The position numbers and the translations under genes are program-made. 64,000 nucleotides of DNA from Limonium bicolor. Lineage: Eukaryota; Streptophyta; Magnoliopsida; Caryophyllales; Plumbaginaceae. The notes beneath the pieces are model-generated. The model ran no database searches, was not told where the DNA came from, and saw nothing but the letters and a program-made list of their open reading frames with translations. The stretch spans positions 47,746,171 to 47,810,170 of the forward strand of contig CM041776.1 in assembly GCA_023374045.1 (NCBI GenBank), given 5' to 3'. Below are positions 47,135 through 57,850 of the stretch, piece after piece. Each line of letters starts with the position of its first letter. Within the stretch, counting starts at the first letter, position 1.

Positions 47135-49077
47135 AGGTTAGAGCTTATGTGTGTCTGAGGTGTTTGATGTGGAGGTAAGGGCTTATGTGTGCCTGTGGTG
47201 GGATGGTGGTGCTCAAGCTTCAGGTTTCAATTGGTGTTGTCATGGCAATTGTTGGAACCAACAATTGCCCCTAGTATTTTTTCTTAGGACAATCTGAGCT
47301 AGAGTTCATGGCAATCGATCGTTCCGATCTATTGCCCCTAGTATTTTCTTTGATCAAACGTGCGAACGAGTCTTGTCGTCACAGGGTCAAGGCTTATGTT
47401 TTGATGTGGTGCTTTCTATCCTACACTTGATGTGTTTGGTGTTTGCACTCATTTCTCGCTTACGGTCACAATTTCTAGACCATTGAATTTGATATTTGAT
47501 GGATTTACGCATTGGATCTGTTACTTTCACATGATTAGATACACAATTACAAAGTAGGAAGTCTTTAAATCTTATAACGTGGCCATAGGGTGTGATGAAA
47601 TACAACGGGACCATGAAGGGATATTTGAGGTATGTGGAGCTAAAGAGGTGACCAAAGCTGCACCTTGCATCTTCTCTCGGATTCATCTTCCTTGTCTTGA
47701 TGTTGTCTAGCCGCTTCATTGTTTTCGAGTTTCTGGACTTGGACTTTTGAAGTTGCCCTTTACACTATTTCTCCTCTTTTTGCCATTTGGATTTCCTCGA
47801 GGCACTTCGGGTTTGCCTCTTTGTTTTATCCTTTCTTGACTTTTCCTTTGGGGTTCTTGTGTTTCCCGGTTTTGGGCTTTGAGAGCTGTTTCGATGTGAG
47901 CTCTTTTGATTCTGTGTCACTCTGGGACCATTTGTAGATCACTTCGTCATGCTGACAGTGGCGTTGCTTCTTTGGACTGATGAAAATGTCGTCTGAGACT
48001 CGGGCTCCTCGCTTCCTTTGGTCACCAGGTCAACTATTCATCACGGGCTGGCTTGTTTTGTGGAGCTTTGTAATATCAAAAAGGGATATAAGAATGGCTC
48101 AGCGGGGGTGCCTAGGGTTTAATGTCAGGGTTCACAAGCTTTTGGCTATGTGGTGCTGTACCTAGGTGCTTCGTCATTCCTGATAACTATGTATCTGTTC
48201 TTTGTTAGTTTTCCCAGGTCTAAGAGTAAATTTACAAATTATCTCCTTCGTTCGAAGTTATGCCATTTACCTTACCTTTGAATATGGTCACCGGAGTTGT
48301 GTAAAAATGACACGCTCATTCACTCATGGTTTTACCACTCAAGACACTCTCACGAGATTTTCACTCCGAAACCCGTTCACACATTTAAACGAAAGATGAA
48401 AGATGACGAACTTAAACTCAGATTGCCCCCAGTATTGATTTTGGGTTTATGACAACAATTTAAAATATGTGGATTTAGAACCACTTTGTGGGTGGTTTGG
48501 AGGTCTTGGGATAAGCTGTGGGGTTTGGCAAGGCATGTTCAAAATTTTAGAAACAAAATACAAGTCTTTGCATTCCCTTGTCGGGAAATGATTACTTCAT
48601 GAACCATTTTCTCAAAAGAAACTTGTGTGAAACAAAATCTTTTTTTTTTACCATTTAGACCTGTGAGCCTCGATTTTTAAACCCTACCCTATGTTGATTA
48701 AATTGATTAGGAACTAGTCGGGTTTTAGGTCCACTTATAACCTAAGTCTTATAACTAAGTCATATAACCATAATTATTAAAACCTAAGCTAGCTCACTGG
48801 AACCTATTATGAGTCGCCACCTAATTTTAACCTAGATCAAATTAGGAAAGGAGAGTTCGTGTTCGGGGGCTTGATATTCGACTTAATTAGGGTTCAATTA
48901 CTTTCATTACCCCTCGAAGTTGTTTTTCCTTTACTTAGTTTAATTACGGCTTATTACGAGTCGTTTTAACCTAAGTGCGCGCTTCTGATTTTTTTATATT
49001 TTTAAGCATTTTTTGACAGAAAATAAATGTGGAAATTAAAACAACCTAAACTAGGGTTTGGGAGGCAGACTTCGGTC

Positions 49078-49345
49078 AAATTTTGTTTCCGTCTGTGGCT
49101 ACGGACCTAATGTCCGAACCCACGGACCCTAGATAACCTACGTGAACATAAAAGTCAAATTAAACAGAAAACATAAATTTGAAAAGTCCAGGGCCACGGA
49201 TAGGATGTCCGTGGGCCCGAACATTGTTAAAGAAAACCTAAATTTTGAAAATTTAAAAATCCGGCCGCCGTCCGTGGGTGTCCGTGGCCACGGACAACCC
49301 GTCCGTGGTCCCGGACCAGAGGTCCGAGGTCACGGACCACCCACG
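49078..49345. repeat. CCGTGG/CCACGG inverted repeats in the E2 3' LTR
   Basis: Densely packed palindromic pieces such as GTCCGTGGCCACGGAC, GTCCGTGGTCCCGGAC and GGTCCGAGGTCACGGACC. They resemble, in theme, the GGTCCGGGAC arrays of the unrelated giant LTRs. The copy in the other LTR is at 55621-55862. Confidence 0.85.
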
Positions 49346-49935
49346 GACAGGGGTTTTCTGGTGGTTCCCGAAGGTGTTTTCGGCTAAAAATATATGCACG
49401 TGTAGCCTGAAAGGTATACAATACGTTAGTAATTGAAAGATTGCAGTTTGAAGTCTAATTATGCACGATACTTGACAAACAAGTAACAAGGCAGAAGCAA
49501 AAGCAATTAGCAATACAGAAGCGTAAAAAGGTTAGCTTGAGCCCAAAATTTCACATAGAGTTAATAAGGCCATGGAGAGTTAGAAAAGTAGAATTGTAAC
49601 CTGTTTTACCTTCGAATTCAAGATGCTTCTTCACGTCGGGATTCTTCGGAGGCTCCGATGGTGCCGGTTCCGGATTGAGTTCGACCCGAGCTTCTGGTTG
49701 TTGATCGTTGAAGGTGTTCTTCACGTTTTGTAGGTGGTTTGGTTGATGTTTGATGATTTTTGATGTGTTGGGAATTGGAAAACGTGTTTCGGTGTTGATT
49801 TCGGTGAGATTTCGGTGTTGTTTTGGTGCTTGAAGATGCAAAAACGTGAGAGAGAGAGAGAGAGGAGGCTGTGCCTTCTGTCTTCCTAGGGGTTCTTGAG
49901 CATATGAGATTCTCATTTTATCAAAAGATATATCC

Positions 49936-49945
49936 CTTTATATAG
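49936..49945 (-). promoter_or_regulatory. TATA box in the E2 3' LTR
   Basis: CTATATAAAG on the minus strand, followed within about 100 bases in sense by CT repeats (antisense of the GAGAGAGA run at 49849-49863). Confidence 0.6.
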
Positions 49946-50417
49946 ACTTTCTTAAAGATAAAGAAAATCTAGTAAAAGTTAGATTTTTTTGCATTTTAAT
50001 TAAGTGACTTCCCAAAGGAATTTTGCTGTGAAATTTCAGCCACGTGTGAAGGATGACAATTATGAATTTATAAAGTGGAATTGGATTTTTTAAATGTTGG
50101 AATATTTTTAAATTGAATTTCTCGTCAGATTCAGTCAGAAATTGCTAGAAAATTATTGGAAATTTGAAAAATCAAAATTCCAACGCCATTATGCTTAAAA
50201 TGTCATCCCCTATCATGGGTTAAAATATCAAAGCATTTCAAGCTGATTTGGGCATCCTTTGGAGGAGAGAGAAAGCTTATAGGAGGTCTTAGGAGCCTTA
50301 AAAAATTATGAAAACGCCCCTGATAATGACGAAGCTGCTCCCCAGGCCCTGAACGCCCCTCACAACACCGAAACCTCGTAGACCCTTACCAGGGGGGTCA
50401 AAATTTTGGGTATAACA

Positions 50418-50432
50418 GATTGCTCCCCGTCA
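50418..50432 (-). other. Polypurine tract of E2
   Basis: In sense GACGGGGAGCAATC directly before TGTTATACCC. E1 has GACGGGGGGCAATC at 44883-44897. Confidence 0.75.
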
Positions 50433-51084
50433 ACTGGACTTTGTAATGAATATGAAAAGTCTGGTTGATGCTTGAGTGATGCCCCAAAATTTTGGACTCC
50501 ACAGAATCCTCCATGTTGTGCGAAACCGCGTTGACCACGTCCAGCTATTCGGTGGCGCTGACTACCTTAGCAAAAAAACGTTGTCGAGCTGTTCTAAGGC
50601 GCTGACTACCTATAAGTGAAAATGTGTCAAGCTATTCTAAGGCACTGACTACCTAGGAGACGAGAATGAAATAATGTCAAGCAGTTCTAAGGCTCTGACT
50701 ACCTATAATAAATGAAACGATGCAATGTCAAGCGATTCTAAGGCGTTGACTACCTAGGATGTGAAAACTGTATGCAAATGCACGGATGCTGAAATGCTAA
50801 CGATGCTAATGATGCTGATGTTGATGATGATGCTGATGATGCTTGGATGCTTCTGGGGACCGAAACCCGTGCTAATGCTCCTGGCTGGACCCAATGTGGA
50901 CTTATTGCCATCGCCCCCAAGCCGGTGTGTAGGGATAGCTCCTGGTAAAAACCCTGGGGACTTATTGCCTTTGCCCACCATTCGTTGATCCCAAAAATAA
51001 GTTGACATCACAAAAGGAGGATTTATTGCCATCACCTCGCCAACTTTCTGTCGCCTGGTCTTGTGACGTGCATGGATAATGCAA

Positions 51085-51500
51085 CTAGGTCTTATGACGA
51101 GCCTATATGAATGAGATGAATGCAATGTGTTTGATGAGAGTGGGTAAACTAAAGGGTAATGCTAGGTCTTACTACGAGCCTAAGGGAATGCAACTAGGTC
51201 TTATGACGAGCCTAAAGGACGGTTCTAGGTCTTATGATGGGCCTAAAGATGGATCTAGGTCTTATGACGAGCCTAAGGATGGTTCTAGGTCTTATGACGG
51301 GCCTAAAGATGGATCTAGGTGTTATGACGGGCCTAAGGATGGTTCTAGGTCTTATGACGAGCCTAAAGGTTGGATCTTGGTCTTATGACGAGCCTAAGGA
51401 TGGATCTAGGTCTTATGACGAGCCTAAGGATGGATCTAGGTCTTATGACGAGCCTAAAGATTGGATCTAGGTTTTATGACGAGCCTAAAGGTTGGATCTA
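51085..51500. repeat. Satellite-like array in E2, about 15 units of 26-33 bp
   Basis: Unit core is TAGGTCTTATGACGAGCCTA followed by AGGATGGATC or AAAGATGGATC. Frames at 51107-51388 and 51234-51470 (repeating DGSRSYDEPK) only translate it. E1 has a different repeat at the same place. Confidence 0.92.
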
Positions 51501-54500
51501 AGTGAAAGTGAGTTAAGTGTATGACGGGTCTCGCATTAAAAATGGGTTAGAAAGATAATGGTCTTGTGCAAATGCATGTGGTGAAAACCAATTGTAAAAG
51601 GGCCAAACGTGGAGATGATGAGGTGTATGTAAAAGTTTGTAAAATGCAATCACAGTGCATGTAAGATATTTGTTCAAAGCAAGAAATTGCTAGAAAATGT
51701 GCCAAACATGGCAATGTTGAGAATTAAAAAATTGTTCAAAGCAAGAAATTGCTGGAAAATGTGCCAAACATGGCAAAGCTTGGGAAAAACTCTACTGAAA
51801 AGGAATGTGAAAGAATCACTTCCTGACTAAGAATTTCAGATTTGTATTTTGTTTCTTAGAAGATGAACATGCCACTGGTGGAGTGTGGTTTTTTTTTTGT
51901 GGTGCTAAAGGCTTTTGCTGGTGTTTAGGATATATGATAAACTTGGGATTAGGTTGTGATTTTGGATGGTGGTCAGGGTTATGGCGGGTCTGATGCTTTT
52001 GTGGGGGTAAGGCTAATGACGGGCTTGAGAGTGTGTGTGTGGAGGTTAGAGCTTATGTGTGCCTGAGGTGTTTGATGTGGAGGTAATGGATTATGCCTGT
52101 GGTGGGATGGTGGTACTCAAGCTTTAGGTTTCAATTGGTGTTGTCATGGCAATTGTTGGAACGAATAATTGCCCCCAGTATGTTTTCCTTAGGACAATCT
52201 GAGCTAGAGTTCATGGCAATCGATCAGAACGATCGATTGCCCCCAGTATTTTCTTTGATTAAACGTGTGAAAAAGTCTCATCCTCACAGGGTCGAGGCTT
52301 ATGCTTTGATGTGGTGCTTCCTAACCTACACTCGACGTGGTTCGTGTTTGCACTCATTTCTCGCTCATGGTCATAACTTCTAGACTATTGAATTTGATAT
52401 TTGATGGATTTACGCATTTGATCTGTTACTTTCACGTGATTGGACACACAACTATCAAGTCGGAAGTCTTTAAAGCTTATAACGTGGCCATAGGGTGTGA
52501 TGAAAGACAACGGGATCATTGAGGGATATTTGAGGTATGTGGAGCTTAAATGGGTGACCAAAGATGCAACTTGTGTCTTCTCTCGAATTCATCTTCCTTG
52601 TCTTGAAGTCATCTGGCTGCTTCATGTTGACATTGTTTTCGAGCTTCTAGACCTGGACTTTTGAAGTTGTCCTTTACACCATTTCTCTTTTTCGTCATTT
52701 GGATTTCTTCGAGGCACTTCGGGTTTGCCTTTTGTTTTATCCTTTCTTGACTTTGCCTTCGGGGTTCTTGTGTTTCCCGGTTTTGGGCTTCGAGAGCTGT
52801 TTTGATGTGAGCACTTTGGATCCTGTGTCACTCTGGGACCATTTACGGATCACTTTGTCATGCTGATAGCGCCGTTGCTTCTTTGGACTGATGAGAACGT
52901 TATCTGAGAGTCGGACTCCTCGCGTCCTTTGGTCACCGGGTCGGACATTCATCATTGGCTGGGTTATTTTGTGGAGTTCATAATATCGAAAAGGGTTATA
53001 TGAAAGGCTCAGCGGGGGTGCCTAGGGTTTAATGTCAGGGTTCACAAGCTTTTGGCTATGTGGTGCTGTACCTAGGTGCTTCGTCATTCCTGATAGTTGT
53101 GTATCCATTCTTTGTTACTTTTCGCAGGTCTAAGAGTAAATTTACAAATTATCTCCTTCGGTCGGAGTTATGCCGTTCACCTCACCTTTGAATGTGGTCT
53201 TACCAGAGTCGTGTAAAAATGACACACTCGTTCACTCATGGTTTTTCCGCTCAAGGCACTCTCGTGAATTTCGCTTAGAGACTAGTTCACACGCTTAAAC
53301 GAAAGATTAAAGATGACGATCTTGAACTCAGATTGCCCCCAGTATTGACCTGGGGTTTATGACAACACTTAAACAGATGTGTATTTTGGAATGCTTTATG
53401 GATATTATGGGATAGTCTATGGCGTGAGGACGGACATGTTCACCCTTTTAGAAACAAAAGACAAGTCGTTTTATTCCATAGTCGGGAAATGATTACTCTG
53501 TGATCCCTTAAAAAACAATTTTTTTGTTTTTGTTTTGTTGAATGAATGCACAAAAAATTACGAAAATAGAACTATGCTCTAATTCACGAATGGAAAGATA
53601 ACATCAAAAGTTGTAATCCAAAATGATAAAGAAAGCTAACTACCATCTAAGTTAGAAGAATGATTGAGAAAAGAAAACTACTAAATCGAGAAAACTTCTG
53701 AAATAGTGATGTTGAATAGTCTGATGCCAACGTGTTGAAGACTCGAGCTGTTGACTGTCGGGGCGCCATTGACCATGATTGTCTTCCTTACAAACTTTGA
53801 GTAGGCCCTATAAAATGTCTGAACTAGGAATGCCTATGGGTTATGTAGGAGGAACCTGGGTCTGAATCTTTTCCAAGTTGCGAGTGAAGTGCATGAGCTA
53901 GAGTGACTCCTAGGATAGAACAGATTTGCGGGCCTGAATACCCTTAGTCTAGAAGTGAAGCAAACGGGGTGAAGGAGGCCACACGAACCGTGAATGGGCC
54001 ACTGGGCCGAGAGGGAAAGCCTTGAAGTCTGAGATTCGTTTGATGTTCTTGTCAGGCCTTGACGCTAGAAACTGGAATGAATGAGTTATGCAACCTATCT
54101 TGGATTCAAATGTTTTGTGCTATGGGCCGAACTTCTGGATTGAGAGCGAAGCTTATGGTCCAAAACTATGAATTGGTCTATGGGCCCCAAATAGAATGAG
54201 TATTAGTGGTGATTGGTTGGGCCCGAATGATTGCTGACAAAACCCTAGGTTGGAATTTGACTGAAACCTGAATGAATAGTATTGATTGAACCTGAAAGAT
54301 GATGCCTAGATCTAGGATTTTGGGCTAAAGCCCAAGTGAAGAGTTTTCCTAAACTAGAATAGGCCTTGGGTCGGAAGAATTTCAGTGGAAGGCTTGGTTG
54401 GTTTACATGTCTCATGGATTACTTTTAGGTGGACTTTTATGGGCGTAGAACTAAATGGATAAACCAAATTGGGCTGAAAAAGAAACCACCTAAGTCTAAA

Positions 54501-55170
54501 CTTTTGGGCCGAAGCCCACACAACTCAAATGTTAAACCAAACAGAGCCTTTGGGCTGCAAACAAATAGAACTGACAATTTGGGTTGGGCTAGGTTGATGT
54601 AGGAAAAATTCCTATCAGTTTCTAGGCTGGGTAGTGGGCCAATCACACAAGCAAATAAGGCCCACACAGATTAAACATGTCCTCACTAGATGTTTAAATC
54701 AAACCAGGTATGGATCGATCCAAAGAGTTGCTTGGGGCATGGGCCCAGGTCACCACAAGGGAATAGGGCTTGCACGCTATTCTCTTTGGGCTTCCCCACT
54801 CTTTTCACATCACCTGAAGGTGTGCGTCTACGATCGGGTCTTTGACTGACCAAACAATGGGCTAGGTAAGGGCACTGCCAGGAAAACGCTTGGGGCTAAG
54901 GCCCAGGTATTAAGGGGATATGGTTAGACAACATCCTCCTCTTTTCCCCCGCTTATTCACATCACCTAAAAGGTGTGAGTCCCTGACAGGGGACCCTCAA
55001 ACGGGTCCCGGGGTGAAATTGGTTTGTGTGGACCCTCGCTCTCATATGATGCAAAGGTGCAAAAAATTAAAGTGCGCATGAAAGTATACAAACAGAGTAA
55101 TAAAGCCATAAATAAACATTTTCGAGTTAAGCCCTCTTTCTTAAAATTAAAACAAGTTAAAATTAAGAAT

Positions 55171-55191
55171 TTGTCCCCAGCAGAGTCGCCA
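55171..55191 (-). other. Primer binding site of E2 (Tat/Ogre type)
   Basis: Minus strand TGGCGACTCTGCTGGGGACA, three bases from the LTR end. It differs from the tRNA-Met-type site used by H, J and F, so E1/E2 form a separate lineage. Confidence 0.88.
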
Positions 55192-55194
55192 TTC

Positions 55195-56964
55195 TGTGAG
55201 CCTCAATTTTTAAACCCTACCCTATGTTAATTAAATTGATTAGGATCTAGTCAGGTTTCAGGTCCACTTATAACCTAAGTCTTATAACTAAGTCATATAA
55301 CCATAATTATTAAAACCTAAGCTAGCTCACAGGAACCTATTATGAGTCGCCACCTAATTTTAACCTAGATCAAATTAGGAAATGAGAGTTCGGGTTCGGG
55401 AGCTTGATATTCGACTTAATTAGGGTTCAATTACTTTCATTACCCCTCGAAGTCGTTTTTCCTCTACTTAGTTTAATTACGGCTTATTACGAGTCGTTTT
55501 AACCTAAGTGCGTGCTTCTGATTTTTTTTATATTTTTAAGCATTTTTTGACAGAAAATAAATGTGGAAATTAAAACAACCTAAACTAGGGTTTCAGAGGC
55601 AAAATTAGGTCAAATTTTGTTTCCGTCCGTGGCTACGGACCTAATGTCCGAACCCACGGACCCTAGTTAACCTACGTGAACATAAAAGTCGAATTAAACA
55701 GAAAACAAAAATTTGAAAAGTCCGGGGCCACGGACATTGTTAAAGAAAACCTAACTTTTGAAAATTTAAAAATCCCGCCGCCGTCCGTGGGTGTCCGTGG
55801 CCACGGACATCCCGTCTGTGGTCTCGGACCAAAGGTCCGAGGTCACGGACCACCCACGGACAAGGGTTTTCTGGTGGTTCCTGAAGGTGTTTTCGGCTAA
55901 AAAAATATGCATGTGTAGCCTGAAAGGTATACAATACGTTAGTAATTGAAAGATTGCAGTTTGAAGTCTAATTACGCATGAAACTTGACAAACAAGTAAC
56001 AAGGCAGAAGCAAAAGCAATTAGCAATACAGAAGCGTAAAAAGGTTAGTTTGAGCCCAAAATTTGACAGAGAGTTAATAAGGTCGTGGAGAGTTAGAAAA
56101 GTAGAATTGTAACCTGTTTTACCTTCGAATTCAAGATGCTTCTTCACGCCGGGAATCTTCGGAGGCTCCGATGGTGCTGGTTCCGGATTGAGTTTGACCC
56201 GAGCTTCTGGTTGATCATTGAAGGTGTTTTTAATGTTTTGGAGGTGGTTTGGTTGATGTTTGATGATTTTTGATGTGTTGGGAATTGGAAAACGTGTTTC
56301 GGTGTTGATTTCGGTGAGATTTCGGTGTTGTTTTGGTGCTTGAAGATGCAAAAACGTGAGAGAGAGAGGGGAGGCTGTGCCTTCTGTCTTCCTAGGGTTC
56401 TTGAGCATATGAGATTCTCATTTTATCAAAAGATCTATCCTTTTATATAGACTTTCTTAAAGATAAAGAAAATCTAGTAAAAGTTAGATTTTTTGGCATT
56501 TTAATTAAGTGACTTCCCAAAGGAATTTTTCTGTGAAATTTTAGCCACGTGTCAAGGATGACAATTATGAATTTTCTGAAGTGGAATCGGATTTTTTAAA
56601 TGTTGGAATATTTTTAAATTGAATTTCTCGTCAGATTCAGTCAGAAATTGCTAGAAAATTATTGGAAATTCGAAAAATCAAAATTCCAACGCCATTATGC
56701 TTAAAATGTCATCCCCTATCATGGGTTAAAATATCAAAGAATTTCAAGCTGATTTGGGCATCCTTTGGAGGAGAGAGAAATCTTATAGGAGGTCTTAGGA
56801 GCCTTAAAAAATTACGAAAACGCCCCTGATAATGACGAAGCTGCTCCCCATGCCCTGGAACGTGTCGATCAAGCCGGAATCTCTCACTACTTGATTGAAA
56901 TGCCCCTCACAACACCGAAACCTCGTAGACCCTAACCAGGAGGGTCAAAATTTTGGGTATAACA
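55195..56964 (-). repeat. 5' LTR of E2
   Basis: 1770 bases, TGTGAGCCTCAATT to TTTTGGGTATAACA on the plus strand, closely similar to 48662-50417. TATA box CTATATAAAA is at 56451-56460 (minus), giving a U3 of about 0.5 kb. The minus frames 55968-56408 and 49551-49916 are related translations of the two LTRs, with no known domain. Confidence 0.93.
56451..56460 (-). promoter_or_regulatory. TATA box in the E2 5' LTR
   Basis: CTATATAAAA on the minus strand, with the CT-rich downstream sequence CTCCCCTCTCTCTCTCACG. Confidence 0.6.
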
Positions 56965-56969
56965 AGACC

Positions 56970-57230
56970 TGAAAAAGTAATCCATTTATGAACATGAGGA
57001 AGAAGATGATATAACAAAATCGATGCTTCTCAGTAGTGGTTTGAAAACGATCATTCTTTGAAAATGTTGAGTGATGCATTTGAAAGATGAATGTTTTAGC
57101 AAGTTATGCAGTAGGATGAATGTGAACCTTAAGCCTTCTATTGAATTCGAACTCTGCCAAACCATCTGACGCCTGCATGCTGAAGACTCGAGCTCTTGAC
57201 CGTTGGGACGTCGCTGGGATGACCGTGATC
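56970..57230 (-). mobile_element. E1 internal region, continuation after E2
   Basis: Follows the AGACC duplication. ATGCTGAAGACTCGAGCT near 57177 and the following TTGACCGTTGGGACG match 53734-53775 of E2, so this is E1 sequence that was split by E2. Homology stops near 57230 and E1's 5' LTR is missing. Confidence 0.75.
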
Positions 57231-57850
57231 TTTAATATTTTTCTCCTGAAAAGTGGGCAACAAATGCTAAGGTTTAGGGTTAATCTCTTATTTCCCTATT
57301 ATTCTGGTTGTATTCGCGGCATTGGCTATGCATGATGCAAGGATGGATAATGAGTTCCTTTATTCAGAACAGATTCTGGAATTGGTATTTACGAAATGAA
57401 CGATGCCGGATGTAGTGCCGGGTGGAAGTTGTCTGGCACATTCAAAGGCCTTGACTATGCCGGGTATTTGAGGTCCGGCATGTCACCCGGCATATTCATT
57501 TTGCGAGAAACAAATCCTCTTTGAGACTTGCCACCCTTGATTATTGGTCATACGATCCTTTTGCAGTGATATCTTCCCAAATCAAAGTTAGTTTATTTAA
57601 TTAGTCATTTAGTTTAGAATCACATTTACTTTTCCCCCTTTTATTATAGAATAGGCTTTTGCCCGGATTAGGACTAGTTTTCTATAAGTCCCTTGGGTTC
57701 GATACTCTCGGTCGTAATATATTTACACTATACTCCGACCGGGTTTTATTTGTTACTCGTAGTAGAGTTGTAGGTTTAGTTTAGTATTTTATTCTTTTTA
57801 TGTATATAGTTTTCCCTACAAATTTTCCTTTTAGCAATAAGTTATAGGTT
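57231..57850. other. Unassigned segment with CCGG inverted repeats
   Basis: No gene. It contains nested perfect inverted repeats: TGCCGGGTG (57416-57424) with CACCCGGCA (57484-57492), and ATGCCGG (57457-57463) with CCGGCAT (57475-57481). Further on, GTCCCTTGGGTTCGATAC followed by CTCGGTCG and CTCCGACCGGG (57690-57745) resembles non-coding sequence near the 3' ends of other plant LTR elements. I cannot assign it. Confidence 0.45.

Larger units (their letters stand above)
44883..48661 (-). mobile_element. Element E1 internal region (sense 3' part), non-coding
   Basis: Begins, next to the LTR, with the polypurine tract GACGGGGGGCAATC in sense. It then has a 17-unit satellite (45005-45780), GATGAT-rich stretches, a GTCTCGCACT array (46380-46680), and about 2 kb collinear with E2 (46690-48600 against 51540-53500). 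It is interrupted by E2 at 48662 and resumes at 56970. No gag, pol or env-like frame is conserved between E1 and E2, so both are non-autonomous. Confidence 0.8.
48662..50417 (-). repeat. 3' LTR of E2
   Basis: Plus strand runs TGTGAGCCTCGATT to TTTTGGGTATAACA, 1756 bases, so in sense TGTTATACCC to GAGGCTCACA. It contains a TATA box (49936-49945), CT-rich sequence, and CGGAC inverted repeats (49078-49345). Confidence 0.93.
50418..55194 (-). mobile_element. E2 internal region, non-coding
   Basis: In window order it holds: the polypurine tract; five copies of the E1-type satellite unit (50540-50760); GATGATGCT stretches; a TAGGTCTTATGACGAGCC array (51085-51500); about 2 kb collinear with E1, with two strong hairpins (52154-52241); and a 1.6-kb part (53530-55170) rich in GGGCC and AGGCCCA words that E1 has mostly lost. 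The primer site is at the right end. No conserved protein frame was seen. Confidence 0.8.
48662..56964 (-). mobile_element. Element E2: complete non-autonomous Tat/Ogre-like retrotransposon, 8.3 kb
   Basis: Two LTRs (48662-50417 and 55195-56964) surround a 4.78-kb internal region. The perfect TSD AGACC is at 48657-48661 and 56965-56969, and lies inside E1, so E2 is a nested insertion of one family member in another. The primer site next to the right-hand LTR is TGGCGACTCTGCTGGGGA on the minus strand, a form used by Tat/Ogre-type Ty3/gypsy elements. No gag-pol is present; autonomous relatives are much longer. Lysine- and arginine-rich minus frames at 52622-52955 are not kept in E1. Confidence 0.93.

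Noticed and set aside
47387..47719. 110-codon minus frame in E1
   Set aside because: The collinear region of E2 (52300-52620) does not keep this frame, and no domain is seen.
51107..51470. Frames repeating DGSRSYDEPK in E2
   Set aside because: Translation of the 26-33-bp tandem array. Two frames overlap in the same repeat.
52622..52955. Lysine/arginine-rich minus frames as a nucleocapsid-like gag tail
   Set aside because: No zinc knuckle was found, the two frames overlap each other, and the matching E1 sequence does not keep the frame.
44883..57230. A tandem duplication of one E element sharing a middle LTR
   Set aside because: The AGACC repeat on both sides of 48662-56964 shows that E2 is a separate insertion within E1.
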